From Microbacterium sp. 10M-3C3 (GTDB lineage Bacteria; Actinomycetota; Actinomycetes; Actinomycetales; Microbacteriaceae), in contig NZ_CP034245.1 of assembly GCF_003931875.1 (NCBI RefSeq), forward strand, positions 186,001 to 250,000: a stretch of 64,000 bases of DNA, read 5' to 3'. Position numbers and translations under genes: made by a program. Each line of letters opens with the position of its first letter. Position 1 is the first letter of the stretch. Shown here one piece after another: positions 47,618 through 56,307 of this stretch. The notes below the pieces were generated by a model that did no database searches, had not been told where the DNA came from, and saw nothing but the letters and a program-made list of their open reading frames with translations.

Positions 47618-50600
47618 GTGTCGAATCTGGCCGTGCTGAGCCTGAAGAACCGGGCGCTCATCGCGCTCGTCACGATCGTCGCGGCCGTGTTCGGCGGACT
47701 CGCGCTCGTGAGCCTGAAGCAGGAGCTCATCCCCTCGATCGAGTTCCCGCAGCTCGCCGTCGTCACGCAGTACCCCGGCGCGTCTCCCGAGGTGGTCGAG
47801 AACGACGTGTCCACGCCGATCGAGACCGCGATCCAGGGGGTCCCGGGTCTCGAGTCGACCACGGCGACGAGCACCACGAACGCCTCGATCATCTCCGCGT
47901 CGTTCACGTACGGCACCGATCTGGCCACCGCCGAGCAGAAGATCACGCAGGCGATCAACCGCATCTCGTCGCAGCTGCCCGAATCGGTCGAGCCGAACGT
48001 CCTCTCGGCGAGCATCGACGACTTCCCCGTCATTCAGGTCGCCGTCACCGGGTTCTCCGACGCCGGCGCCGCCCAGGCGCAGCTCGAGGCCACGGTCATC
48101 CCGGATCTCGAGGACGTCGCGGGCGTCAACGCGGCGCAGATCGTCGGGGGCCTCGGCCAGCGCGTCACCGTGACGCCCGACCCTGCGCGGTTGGCCGAGC
48201 GCGGCTTCACGCAGCAGGCCATCACGGATGCGCTCGACCAGAACGGCGTGCTCTTCCCCGGCGGCCGGATCACCGAGGGCGCGCAGAGCCTCACGGTGCA
48301 GACCGGCGCGAAGCTCACGTCCGTCGACGACCTCGCCGCCCTGCCGCTCGTCCCCACCAGCGTCCAGCAGGCCGCCGCCGGCCCCACGACGATCGGCGAC
48401 GTGGCGACCGTGGCCGAGACGCCCGATCCGGTCACGACGATCTCGCGCGTCGACGGCGAATCCGCCCTCACGATCGCGGTGACGAAGCTGCCCGCCGCCA
48501 ACACGGTCGACGTCTCGCGCGGCGTGCTGGCCGCGCTCCCCGGCCTCGAGGATCAGCTGGACGGCGCCACCTTCACGGTCGTCTTCGACCAGGCGCCGTA
48601 CATCCAGCAGTCGATCGAGGCGCTCGCGCAGGAGGGCCTGCTCGGCCTCGCCTTCGCGGTCGTGGTGATCCTCGTCTTCCTCCTGTCGGTGCGCTCGACG
48701 CTCGTGACGGCGATCTCCATCCCGACGAGCGTGCTCATCACGTTCGTCGGCATCCAGGCCTTCGGCTACTCGCTGAACATCCTGACGCTCGGGGCGCTCA
48801 CGATCGCGATCGGCCGCGTCGTGGACGACTCGATCGTCGTCATCGAGAACATCAAGCGGCACTACGTCGGCGACGCCGACAAGCTCGCCAGCATCCGGCT
48901 GGCCGTCCGCGAGGTGGCTGCCGCGATCACCGCGTCCACGATCACGACCGTCGCCGTGTTCCTGCCGATCGCCTTCGTCGGCGATGTCACCGGTGAGCTC
49001 TTCCGCCCCTTCGCGCTCACCGTCACGATCGCGATGGCCGCGTCCCTCCTCGTCGCGCTCACGATCGTGCCCGTGCTCGCCTACTGGTTCCTGCGGCCGG
49101 GCAGGCCGGTGACGGATGCGGCGGGCCGCGCCGTCGATCCGGAATCCCCCGAGGCGCCGCCCAGCCGGCTGCAGCGGGGCTACCTGCCGGTGCTGTCGTG
49201 GACGCTGCGGCACTCGACCGTGACGCTCTTGGCGGCCGTGCTCGTCCTCGCCGGCACCCTCGCCCTCGCGCCGCTCATGAAGACGAACTTCCTCGGCGAC
49301 TCGGGCCAGAACACGTTCACAATGACGCAGGACATCGGCCCGGCGGCGAGCCTGGACGCCGAAGACGCCGCCGCGCAGCGCGTGGAGGAGGTCGTCCGCG
49401 GCATCGACGGCATCGAGACGGTGCAGGTGTCCATCGGATCGAGCGGGTCGGCCCTGCGCGACGCGTTCTCGGGCGGCGGCGCCGGCATCACCTACTCGAT
49501 AACGACCGACCCCGACGCCGATCAGGTTCCGCTGCGCGAGCGCGTGCAGCAGGCCGTCGCCGACCTCGACGATGCCGGGACGATCACCGTCGCCTCCTCG
49601 GGCGGCGGCTTCGGCTCGTCCGACATCGACGTCGACATCACCGCTCCCGACGGCCAGAGCCTGCAGACCGCCACCGACGCGGTCGTGGCCTCCCTGCAGG
49701 ATCGCGCCGGGCTCGCCCAGGTGACGAGCAACCTGTCCGCGTCGCTGCCCTACATCGCGGTGCGGGTCGACCGGGAGGCGGCAGCGCGGCTCGGCCTCTC
49801 GGAGGTCGCCGTCGGCGGCATCGTCTCGAACACGATGCAGCCCCGCCAGGCGGGGTCGGTCGAGATCGACGGACGCGCGCTCACGGTCTACCTCGCCGCA
49901 TCCGCGGTGCCCGCGACGATAGACGAGCTGAAGGCGCTCGAGATCCCCTCGGCCACCGGCCCGGTGCGGCTCGACCAGGTCGCCACCGTCGAGCAGGCGC
50001 AGGGGCCCACCTCGATCACCACAGAACGCGGCCAGCGCACCGCGACGGTGACCGTGACGCCCTCGACCGACGACCTGAACGCCGCATCGGCGACGGTGCG
50101 CGAAGCGCTCGCCGACGCCGACCTCCCGCGCGGAGCCGACGCCTCGGTCGGCGGTGTGCTCTCGCAGCAGACCGACGCGTTCTCCCAGCTCGGTCTCGCT
50201 CTGCTCGCGGCGATCCTCATCGTGTACGTCGTGATGGTCGCGACCTTCAAGTCGCTGCGTCAGCCGCTCGAGCTGCTGGTGTCGGTGCCGTTCGCCGCGA
50301 CCGGCGCGATCCTGCTGCAGATCGTCACGGGGGTGCCGCTCGGGGTCGCGTCGCTCATCGGCGTGCTCATGCTGATCGGCATCGTCGTCACGAACGCGAT
50401 CGTCCTGGTCGACCTCGTGAACCAGTACCGCGAGAAGGGGCTATCGGTCCACGACGCCACCGTCGCCGGCGGCGCGCGGCGTCTGCGTCCCATCCTCATG
50501 ACGGCGCTCGCCACGATCTTCGCGCTGACCCCGATGGCGCTGGGCATCACCGGTCACGGCGGGTTCATCTCCCAGCCGCTGGCGATCGTCGTCATCGGCG

Positions 50601-50824
50601 GACTGGTGTCGTCCACCGTCCTGACGCTGCTCGTGCTGCCGACGCTGTACAACCTCGTGGAAGGGGCGCGCGAGCGTCGCGCCGCGCGGCGGGGCGAGCG
50701 GCAGGGCTCGGCGCCGGAGCCCGTGCCGGCCGGCGGCGGGGAGTCGGGGCCGGATGCGTCGCCGACGCCGGCGCCGGCGTCGGCACCGTCGCGACGCGCG
50801 CTCCGGCGCAACGGGAGGCGCTGA
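47618..50824 (+). CDS. RND efflux transporter (HAE1/AcrB-like)
   Basis: A 1068-residue inner-membrane pump with the AcrB-type layout: N-terminal helix, two large extracytoplasmic loops and 12 helices in all. Motifs include PSIEFPQLAVVTQYPGASPEVVENDVSTPIE, the proton-relay aspartates in IGRVVDDSIVVIENIKRH, and GVLMLIGIVVTNAIVLVDLVNQYREKG. The Pro/Ala/Gly-rich C-terminal tail is cytosolic. No membrane-fusion protein or outer-membrane channel is encoded nearby, as expected for a monoderm. GTG 47618 lacks a strong ribosome-binding site (ACGAAGGAC upstream). The probable substrate is a drug or lipid. Confidence 0.9.
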   Translation: MSNLAVLSLKNRALIALVTIVAAVFGGLALVSLKQELIPSIEFPQLAVVTQYPGASPEVVENDVSTPIETAIQGVPGLESTTATSTTNASIISASFTYGTDLATAEQKITQAINRISSQLPESVEPNVLSASIDDFPVIQVAVTGFSDAGAAQAQLEATVIPDLEDVAGVNAAQIVGGLGQRVTVTPDPARLAERGFTQQAITDALDQNGVLFPGGRITEGAQSLTVQTGAKLTSVDDLAALPLVPTSVQQAAAGPTTIGDVATVAETPDPVTTISRVDGESALTIAVTKLPAANTVDVSRGVLAALPGLEDQLDGATFTVVFDQAPYIQQSIEALAQEGLLGLAFAVVVILVFLLSVRSTLVTAISIPTSVLITFVGIQAFGYSLNILTLGALTIAIGRVVDDSIVVIENIKRHYVGDADKLASIRLAVREVAAAITASTITTVAVFLPIAFVGDVTGELFRPFALTVTIAMAASLLVALTIVPVLAYWFLRPGRPVTDAAGRAVDPESPEAPPSRLQRGYLPVLSWTLRHSTVTLLAAVLVLAGTLALAPLMKTNFLGDSGQNTFTMTQDIGPAASLDAEDAAAQRVEEVVRGIDGIETVQVSIGSSGSALRDAFSGGGAGITYSITTDPDADQVPLRERVQQAVADLDDAGTITVASSGGGFGSSDIDVDITAPDGQSLQTATDAVVASLQDRAGLAQVTSNLSASLPYIAVRVDREAAARLGLSEVAVGGIVSNTMQPRQAGSVEIDGRALTVYLAASAVPATIDELKALEIPSATGPVRLDQVATVEQAQGPTSITTERGQRTATVTVTPSTDDLNAASATVREALADADLPRGADASVGGVLSQQTDAFSQLGLALLAAILIVYVVMVATFKSLRQPLELLVSVPFAATGAILLQIVTGVPLGVASLIGVLMLIGIVVTNAIVLVDLVNQYREKGLSVHDATVAGGARRLRPILMTALATIFALTPMALGITGHGGFISQPLAIVVIGGLVSSTVLTLLVLPTLYNLVEGARERRAARRGERQGSAPEPVPAGGGESGPDASPTPAPASAPSRRALRRNGRR

Positions 50825-51569
50825 CCGTCGACGCGGGCACGCCGTCCTGGGGCTGGGGCTCAGCCTCGCCTCCGGCAGTGACGACGGGTGCGGCGGGAGG
50901 CGTGGAGCCGCCGCGCAGCGCGAGGCATCGCGTGAAGACGCCCGACCACGCGAACATCGCGCCGAACGCGATCACCTCGAACAGTGCCAGGTTGATCGTG
51001 GCGCTGACGAAGAGCCATGCGCCGGCGAACAGGCCGACGAAGATGACGGCCGACGAGACGTGCAGGCGACGCGGCATCCGGTGCAGGAGCACCGGAGAGG
51101 TCAAGAGCAGGGCGGCGAAGCCGAGCACCATGCCGGCGGCCACCTTGTCGTGCAGGCCCTTGTCCACGTTGAGCGGCACCCAGCCGACGAGCGCGAGGTT
51201 GACGCCGATCACCGTGAGGAACAGCTGCGCGGACGTCGCCGCCCCGCGCCGTGCGCCTCGACGTCCGACGCGCACGAGGTCGCGGCGGACGAGGAGCCCG
51301 TACACGACGACGAGCGCGCCGGAGATCTTGAGGGTGTTGTTGAACAGCGCGCCGGACAGGTCGTTGAACGTGCCGAGGCGGCTGAAGTGCAGCTGCCACC
51401 ACAGCGGGTCGGTCGTCGTCGCGATGGACAGCAGCACGCCTCCGCTCAGCACGATCAGCACGGCGAGGGCGACGTGCATCGTGCTCACACGCGACACGAG
51501 ACGACCCGGGAAGAGGGCGCGCGAAGCAGAGAGGAACGACGGACGAGTGACGGTGAGGACGGCGCTCAT
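50592..51569 (-). CDS. DUF998-type membrane protein with long antisense-overlapping tail
   Basis: A 325-residue protein. The first 220 or so residues contain about six membrane helices in the DUF998 style (VLSGGVLLSIATTTDPLWWQLHFSRLGTF, FNNTLKISGALVVVYGLLV, GWVPLNVDKGLHDKVAAGMVLGFAALLL). The remaining 100 residues are Pro/Ala/Arg-rich and look like read-through, because no stop occurs until 50592, 233 bp inside the convergent RND gene. ATG 51569 is preceded by GGAG. The function of the family is unknown. Confidence 0.72.
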   Translation of the reverse strand: MSAVLTVTRPSFLSASRALFPGRLVSRVSTMHVALAVLIVLSGGVLLSIATTTDPLWWQLHFSRLGTFNDLSGALFNNTLKISGALVVVYGLLVRRDLVRVGRRGARRGAATSAQLFLTVIGVNLALVGWVPLNVDKGLHDKVAAGMVLGFAALLLTSPVLLHRMPRRLHVSSAVIFVGLFAGAWLFVSATINLALFEVIAFGAMFAWSGVFTRCLALRGGSTPPAAPVVTAGGEAEPQPQDGVPASTVSASRCAGARVATVPTPAPASATHPAPTPRRRPARAPAPSPAARPAARRDARAPLPRGCTASAARAASGRWTTPVRR

Positions 51570-51680
51570 TCGGGTTGACTCCACCCATGGCGAACGGGGC
51601 GTTCCCTACCGTCGAGCTCCCCTGACCCCGTGCACTCCCCGGTCGCGAACGCCGGATGGGCTAAATCGGCTCCCCAGCGC

Positions 51681-51698
51681 GTGACGGCATGCCGTCAC
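51681..51698. other. Perfect 18-bp palindrome upstream of the DUF998 gene
   Basis: GTGACGGCATGCCGTCAC is a perfect palindrome about 110 nt upstream of the DUF998 start and about 115 nt downstream of the epimerase stop. It could be an operator for a dimeric regulator or a terminator stem for the epimerase gene. The rest of the 244-nt gap holds nothing I recognise. Confidence 0.5.
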
Positions 51699-51813
51699 GG
51701 ACATGGTATCGCCCGTTCCGCATGAATGCGCACGGCCATCAGGGCTTGACTTCCAAAGTTTACGTCGTCCGGTGTGCCGAAACCCGGCTGGGCGCGGTGT
51801 CGGCGCGCCGCGA

Positions 51814-52731
51814 TCAGCGAGAGAAGCGGAAGCCCCACGAGCCCGTGAAGCCCTCGCCGGGGGCGAGCCAGCGCAGGTCGCGACCGGAGTTGAACGCCTC
51901 GGCGGGAGCCGTCAGCGGTTCGAGGGCCAGCGCCAGCGGATAGCCCGTGTACCGGTCGGTGGTGAAGACCTGCAGCCACCCGAACGCGGCGTCCTGCCAC
52001 AGCACGAGCTCGGCGCCGTCGGGCGCCCGGAGAGTGGTGTGTGCGACGCCGCTGTCGTCCCGATCCAGTCCGACGTACGCGGTGTCGAGGTCGAGGTCGC
52101 CGACGATCCGGCCGCCGCGCAGGTCGGTGGCGTCGTCGACGGGCTCCTCGCCGACGGGAAGCTTCCGCTCGTCCAGGATGAGGCGGCGATCGCCGCTGGC
52201 GGTCAGCACGAGGTCGGCGACGTCGGCGGTGCCGATCATCACGAAGGGGTGCGCACCGACCGCGACCGGCGCGTCGTCCGCGCCGACGTTTCGCACGTCG
52301 TGGCTGACCGTCACGCCGTTCTCGGTCAGCACGTACGAGACGCGGTTCTCCAAGGAGAAGGGGTAGCCCGTCTGCGGGAACACGTCGGCGCGCAAGGTCA
52401 CCGCATCCGGAAGCACCGTCTCGGCGACGTACGGCGCGAACCGCAGCAGGCCGTGGCTGGCGTTGCCGAGGGCCGGCTCGGTGATCGCGAGCTGCCGCTC
52501 CACGCCGCGCTGGGTCCACCGCCCGTCGCGGATGCGATTCGGCCATGGCACGAGCACGGTGCCCGACGCGGCGGGCGCCGGGGCGTCGTCGGGATAGCGC
52601 GGGACGAGTTCGACGCCGTCCACGGTGAGGGCGCGCAGCGCCGCGCCCACCTGCGCGATCTCGGCGGACACGCCGTCGCGCTCGAGGCGGAAGCGATGGC
52701 CGGTGGGGTCGGCGGGGGAGAAGCTCACCAT
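51814..52731 (-). CDS. Aldose 1-epimerase family protein
   Basis: A 305-residue galactose-mutarotase-like enzyme that interconverts sugar anomers. It has VLVPWPNRIRDGRW, the catalytic His in NASHGLLR, GAHPF and the catalytic Glu near the end (ALALEPLTAPAEAFNSG). Length and motifs are normal. ATG 52731 is only 3 nt after a TAGCCT box (52735-52740), whereas the next codon, GTG 52728, is 6 nt away. By the leaderless spacing used by other genes here the true start may be 52728. It is divergent from the helicase gene. Confidence 0.9.
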   Translation of the reverse strand: MVSFSPADPTGHRFRLERDGVSAEIAQVGAALRALTVDGVELVPRYPDDAPAPAASGTVLVPWPNRIRDGRWTQRGVERQLAITEPALGNASHGLLRFAPYVAETVLPDAVTLRADVFPQTGYPFSLENRVSYVLTENGVTVSHDVRNVGADDAPVAVGAHPFVMIGTADVADLVLTASGDRRLILDERKLPVGEEPVDDATDLRGGRIVGDLDLDTAYVGLDRDDSGVAHTTLRAPDGAELVLWQDAAFGWLQVFTTDRYTGYPLALALEPLTAPAEAFNSGRDLRWLAPGEGFTGSWGFRFSR

Positions 52732-52841
52732 TTCAGGCTAGCGGGGCGGGCTCTCAGGCTCGTGCGGTAGCGTCATGAGGTCGGCTCTGGACACCGCGCG
52801 GGTGCGCGGATGGGTTTGTGAGTCCAAGGGGCCGATGGGAC

Positions 52842-52857
52842 GACCGCGATCGCGGTC
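52842..52857. other. Perfect 16-bp palindrome in the helicase leader
   Basis: GACCGCGATCGCGGTC is a perfect palindrome in the 232-nt gap between the epimerase and the helicase start, about 105 nt upstream of the helicase ATG. It may be an operator or part of a structured 5' leader, which would fit a cold- or stress-regulated RNA helicase. I see nothing else certain in this gap. Confidence 0.45.
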
Positions 52858-52963
52858 TTCGACCATCACATTCAATGGCCCCCGGCCGACGACGTTCCGG
52901 GTTCGTTCCGCCTGTACCGCAGGCGGTGCCGCTGTTGCGCGAGAACAACCCAGGAAGATCACC

Positions 52964-55000
52964 ATGCCCAAGAACAAGAAGCCCGCCGGCGGGCGCCCCG
53001 CCAAGAACTTCGAGCCGCGATACGGCCAGAAGGCGTCGTTCCAGGACCGCAAGCGCCGCACCGACGCTCCGGGCGCCGCGCGCCCCGCCGGCCCGGGCAG
53101 CCGCAGCCCGAAGCACCGCGGGTACCGTCCCGAGGAGGCTACCGAGCCCGCCCCGAAGCGCCGCTGGACCGCGCAGGAGCGCGCCGGACGCGACGAGGCG
53201 CGCAGCATCCGCACCCGCGCCGGCGACGACCGCCCCGCCCGTCGTTCGTTCGACGACCGTCCGGCCCATTCAAACGGCGACCGTCCGGCTCGTCGGTCGT
53301 TCGACGACCGTCCGGCCCGTTCGTTCGACGACCGTCCCCGTCGGTCGTTCGACGACCGTCCGGCCCGTTCGTATGGCGAAAGCGCTGCTCGCCGGGGCGA
53401 CGTGCGGGGGTTCCGGGAGGATCGTCCGGCGCGTCGTGATTCCGGGCAGTCTTTCGGGGACCGGGGTCGCCGGTTCACAGAAGACCGCCCGGCCCGCTCG
53501 TTCGACGACCGCCCGGCCCGCGGCGACCGCCCGTCGTTCCGCGACGACCGTCCGGCTCGCTCGTTCGACGACCGGCCCCGTCGCTCGTTCGACGACCGGC
53601 CCGCCCGTGCCGAGCGCCCGGCGTTCCGCGACGACCGTCCGCGCCGCTCGTTCGATGACCGTCCGCGCCGCTCCTTCGACGACCGTCCGGCGCGCGGCGA
53701 GCGCCCGAACCGCTCCGATTGGCGCGCGGACGAGAAGGCGAAGGCCTTCGAGCAGCACGTCGACGTCGTGCACGAGAAGCTGCAGGCCGAGGCGGTGCAG
53801 GCCGAGGAGGTCTCCGATGCCACGTTCGCCAGCCTCGGGCTGGGCGACAACATCGTGCGCGCCCTCGCCGACCTCGGCGCGGCGTCGCCGTTCCCGATCC
53901 AGGCCGCGACGATCGCCCCGATCCTCGAGGGTCGCGACGTCCTCGCCCGCGGCCGCACCGGCTCCGGCAAGACCATCGCGTTCGGCGCGCCCCTGGTCGA
54001 GGCGATCCTCCGCAGCCAGGCGGGCAAGAAGCGCGAGTTCGGTCGCAGCCCGCGTGCGCTCGTGCTCGCCCCCACGCGCGAGCTCGCGCTGCAGATCGAC
54101 CGCACGATCCAGCCCATCGCGCGCAGCGTGGGCCTGTTCACCACGCAGGTGTACGGCGGTGTGCCGCAGGCGCGCCAGGTGGGCGCGCTGAAGAAGGGCG
54201 TCGACATCGTCATCGGCACGCCCGGGCGCATCGAAGACCTGCAGAACCAGGGCAAGCTCGACCTGTCCGAGGTGAGCATCGTCGTGCTCGACGAGGCCGA
54301 CCACATGAGCGAGCTCGGCTTCCTCGAGCCGATGCAGCGGATCCTCCGCCTCGTCGCCGACGGCGCGCAGAAGCTGCTCTTCTCCGCGACGCTCGACCGC
54401 GAGGTCGCCGCGCTCGTGGACGAGTTCCTCGTCGACCCGGCCGTCTACGAGGTCGCCGGCGAAGACCAGGACTCCGGCACGATCGACCACCGCGTGCTCG
54501 TCATCGACCACCGCGACAAGGCCGAGATCCTCACGTCGCTCGTCGACCGCGACGGTAAGACGCTCGTCTTCGCCCGCACCCGCGCGTACGCCGAGATGCT
54601 CGCCGAGCAGTTCGACGAGGCGGGCATCGCCGCCGTCGCCCTCCACGGCGACCTCAACCAGGGCAAGCGCACGCGCAACCTCGAGCGGCTCACGTCGGGG
54701 CGCGTGCACGTCCTCGTCGCGACCGACGTCGCGGCCCGCGGCATCCACGTCGACGACATCGACCTCGTGATCCAGGCGGATGCGCCGGACGAGTACAAGA
54801 CGTACCTGCACCGGTCGGGTCGCACCGGCCGTGCCGGTCGCTCGGGCACGGTCGTGACGCTCATCACGCGGCAGCGTCGTCGTCGTATGACGGAGATGCT
54901 CGAGCGCGCCGAGATCGATGCGCCTTTCGACGAGGCCCGCGTCGGCGACGACGTGCTCGAGGAGCTCGCCGGCCGCCAGGCCGCCGACGTCGCCTCCTGA
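52964..55000 (+). CDS. DEAD-box RNA helicase with long repetitive N-terminal region
   Basis: A 678-residue helicase. Residues 1-250 are a basic, disordered region with nine copies of SFDDRP in an Arg-rich context. The core follows: a Q-motif region (FPIQAATIAPILEGRD), motif I ARGRTGSGKT, PTRELA, TPGR, DEAD (about residue 442), SAT, TLVFARTRAYAEMLAEQF, ATDVAARGIHVDDID and HRSGRTGRAGR. It unwinds RNA, for example in ribosome assembly or mRNA decay. The repeats probably bind RNA or promote condensation. ATG 52964 has CAGGAAGATC upstream. Part of the N-terminal region is encoded by a family F palindromic element (53377-53456). Confidence 0.93.
   Translation: MPKNKKPAGGRPAKNFEPRYGQKASFQDRKRRTDAPGAARPAGPGSRSPKHRGYRPEEATEPAPKRRWTAQERAGRDEARSIRTRAGDDRPARRSFDDRPAHSNGDRPARRSFDDRPARSFDDRPRRSFDDRPARSYGESAARRGDVRGFREDRPARRDSGQSFGDRGRRFTEDRPARSFDDRPARGDRPSFRDDRPARSFDDRPRRSFDDRPARAERPAFRDDRPRRSFDDRPRRSFDDRPARGERPNRSDWRADEKAKAFEQHVDVVHEKLQAEAVQAEEVSDATFASLGLGDNIVRALADLGAASPFPIQAATIAPILEGRDVLARGRTGSGKTIAFGAPLVEAILRSQAGKKREFGRSPRALVLAPTRELALQIDRTIQPIARSVGLFTTQVYGGVPQARQVGALKKGVDIVIGTPGRIEDLQNQGKLDLSEVSIVVLDEADHMSELGFLEPMQRILRLVADGAQKLLFSATLDREVAALVDEFLVDPAVYEVAGEDQDSGTIDHRVLVIDHRDKAEILTSLVDRDGKTLVFARTRAYAEMLAEQFDEAGIAAVALHGDLNQGKRTRNLERLTSGRVHVLVATDVAARGIHVDDIDLVIQADAPDEYKTYLHRSGRTGRAGRSGTVVTLITRQRRRRMTEMLERAEIDAPFDEARVGDDVLEELAGRQAADVAS
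53235..53700 (+). repeat. Degenerate DNA repeats encoding SFDDRP units
   Basis: Nine copies of a unit of about 24-30 bp centred on TCGTTCGACGACCGTCC encode R-S-F-D-D-R-P-(A/R)-R. Copies are nearly identical in DNA, which points to recent slippage or unequal recombination. They interrupt and surround the palindromic element at 53377-53456. Confidence 0.8.
53377..53456. repeat. In-frame palindromic element, family F copy 2, in the helicase gene
   Basis: It begins CGAAAGCGCTGCTC and ends CGGGCAGTCTTTCG, matching the ends of the intergenic element at 20605-20683 (CGAAAGACTGCTC and CGGACAGTCTTTCG). The lengths are 80 and 79 bp. It encodes the only stretch of the helicase repeat region that lacks SFDDRP units (from SYGESAARRG to SGQSFGDRG). 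Confidence 0.65.
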
Positions 55001-55024
55001 CGCCCGCCCACCGCGAGAACCCTT

Positions 55025-55069
55025 CCGCGGCGCGAGAACACCGGCCTTCGCCGGGCTCTCGCGCCGCGG
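55025..55069. terminator. Hairpin between convergent helicase and radical SAM genes
   Basis: CCGCGGCGCGAGA (55025-55037) pairs with TCTCGCGCCGCGG (55057-55069), with further pairing CCGGC/GCCGG near the loop. It occupies half of the 87-nt gap between convergent genes. Its CGCGAGAAC / CTCTCGCG parts recall family D elements. Confidence 0.7.
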
Positions 55070-55087
55070 TTGTGCTTTCGCGGACGA

Positions 55088-56200
55088 TCAGAACAGCGTC
55101 GGCTCCGAGCCCGGCGCTACGCGCGGCCGGGTCTGGCGCACCGGTCCGAGCCCGCGCAGCGCACCGGGTTCGGGGGCGGATGCGGCGGCGTCGCGCCGAT
55201 CGGCGAGGCCGGGCGCGGGCGCACCGCGGGGGTGGTCGGCTTCGTCGTAGCCGTCGAGCCGGTGCATCCGCAACAGCGGCCGCACCCGCTTGCTGAGCCA
55301 CGAGCGGTAGGCCTTCGGCGCGGTCGCCGCCACGCCCGGGTACAGGCCCCGGTACGACGAGACGAGGTCGGGGCGTTCGCGCTCGAGCCACGAGAAGAAC
55401 CACTGTTTCGCGCCGGGACGCAGATGCAGCGCGCCGTACACGACGCGCGCCGCCCCGGCCTCGCGGATGCGGCGCAATGCATCGTCGATCGCCGCGACCG
55501 AGTCGGTGAGGTGCGGCAGCACCGGCATGAGGAACACCGTGACGCGGAACCCGGCGTCGGCGGCCGCGCGCACGGTGTCCAGGCGCGCCTGCGCGCTCGG
55601 CGTGCCCGGCTCGAGGGCGTGCTGCAGGGCGTCGTCGAACACGGCGATCGACATCGCGAGCGACACGCGCACCGATCGCGCCGCATCCGTCAGCAGCGGC
55701 AGGTCGCGCCGCAGCAGCGTCCCCTTCGTGAGGATCGAGAACGGCGTGCCCGATTCCGTCAGGGCGCCGACGATGTCGGGCATGAGCCTGTAGCGGCCCT
55801 CGGCGCGCTGGTACGGGTCGGTGTTCGTGCCGAGCATGACCGGCTCGCGCGTCCACGAGCCACGCCGCAGCTCGCCGCGCAGCACCTCCGCGACGTTCAC
55901 CTTCACCACGATCTGGCTGTCGAAATCGCGTCCCGCGTCGAGATCGAGATACTCGTGCGTCTTCCGAGCGAAGCAGTAAGCGCACGCGTGGCTGCATCCT
56001 CGATACGGGTTCACCGTCCAGTCGAAGGGCATCGCGGATGCCCCGGGCACACGGTTCAACGCCGACTTGCACAGCACCTCGTGGAACGTCATGCCCGCGA
56101 ACTCGGGGGTGGTGACCGAGCGGACGAGGCCGTCCATCCGCTCCATCCCGGGCAGGGCCGCGACGTCGTCGACTCCGAGCTGCTGTCCCTGCCACCGCAT
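55088..56200 (-). CDS. Rv2578c-type radical SAM protein
   Basis: A 370-residue radical SAM enzyme. The [4Fe-4S]-binding motif is in NPYRGCSHACAYCFAR (CxxxCxxC). MLGTNTDPYQRAEGRYRLM, FSILTKGTLLRRDL and FLMPVLPHLTDS are typical of the actinobacterial Rv2578c / SplB-like group. The reaction is unknown. ATG 56200 (MRWQGQQL) is a common start for this family. The last 60 residues are Pro/Arg-rich and poorly conserved. A perfect AGATTCGAATCT palindrome lies just upstream (56217-56228). Confidence 0.87.
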   Translation of the reverse strand: MRWQGQQLGVDDVAALPGMERMDGLVRSVTTPEFAGMTFHEVLCKSALNRVPGASAMPFDWTVNPYRGCSHACAYCFARKTHEYLDLDAGRDFDSQIVVKVNVAEVLRGELRRGSWTREPVMLGTNTDPYQRAEGRYRLMPDIVGALTESGTPFSILTKGTLLRRDLPLLTDAARSVRVSLAMSIAVFDDALQHALEPGTPSAQARLDTVRAAADAGFRVTVFLMPVLPHLTDSVAAIDDALRRIREAGAARVVYGALHLRPGAKQWFFSWLERERPDLVSSYRGLYPGVAATAPKAYRSWLSKRVRPLLRMHRLDGYDEADHPRGAPAPGLADRRDAAASAPEPGALRGLGPVRQTRPRVAPGSEPTLF

Positions 56201-56307
56201 ACGGATAGTCGAACAGAGATTCGAATCTGTGTCAATCACCGCATGCCGTTTGTCGAAGCGCCGCCAGCGGGCGGACCCGCGGCCGGGCCGTCGGGGACAA
56301 TGGCAGG

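Noticed and set aside
52775..52963. N-terminal extension of the helicase from an upstream ATG or GTG
   Set aside because: The extra residues resemble non-coding sequence and include the 52842-52857 palindrome. MPKNKKPAGG at 52964 with CAGGAAG upstream is a typical start.
56211..56230. LexA/SOS box upstream of the radical SAM gene (GAACAGAGATTCGAA)
   Set aside because: It lacks the actinobacterial GAAC-N4-GTTC form. Only an AGATTCGAATCT palindrome is present, so I would not call SOS control.
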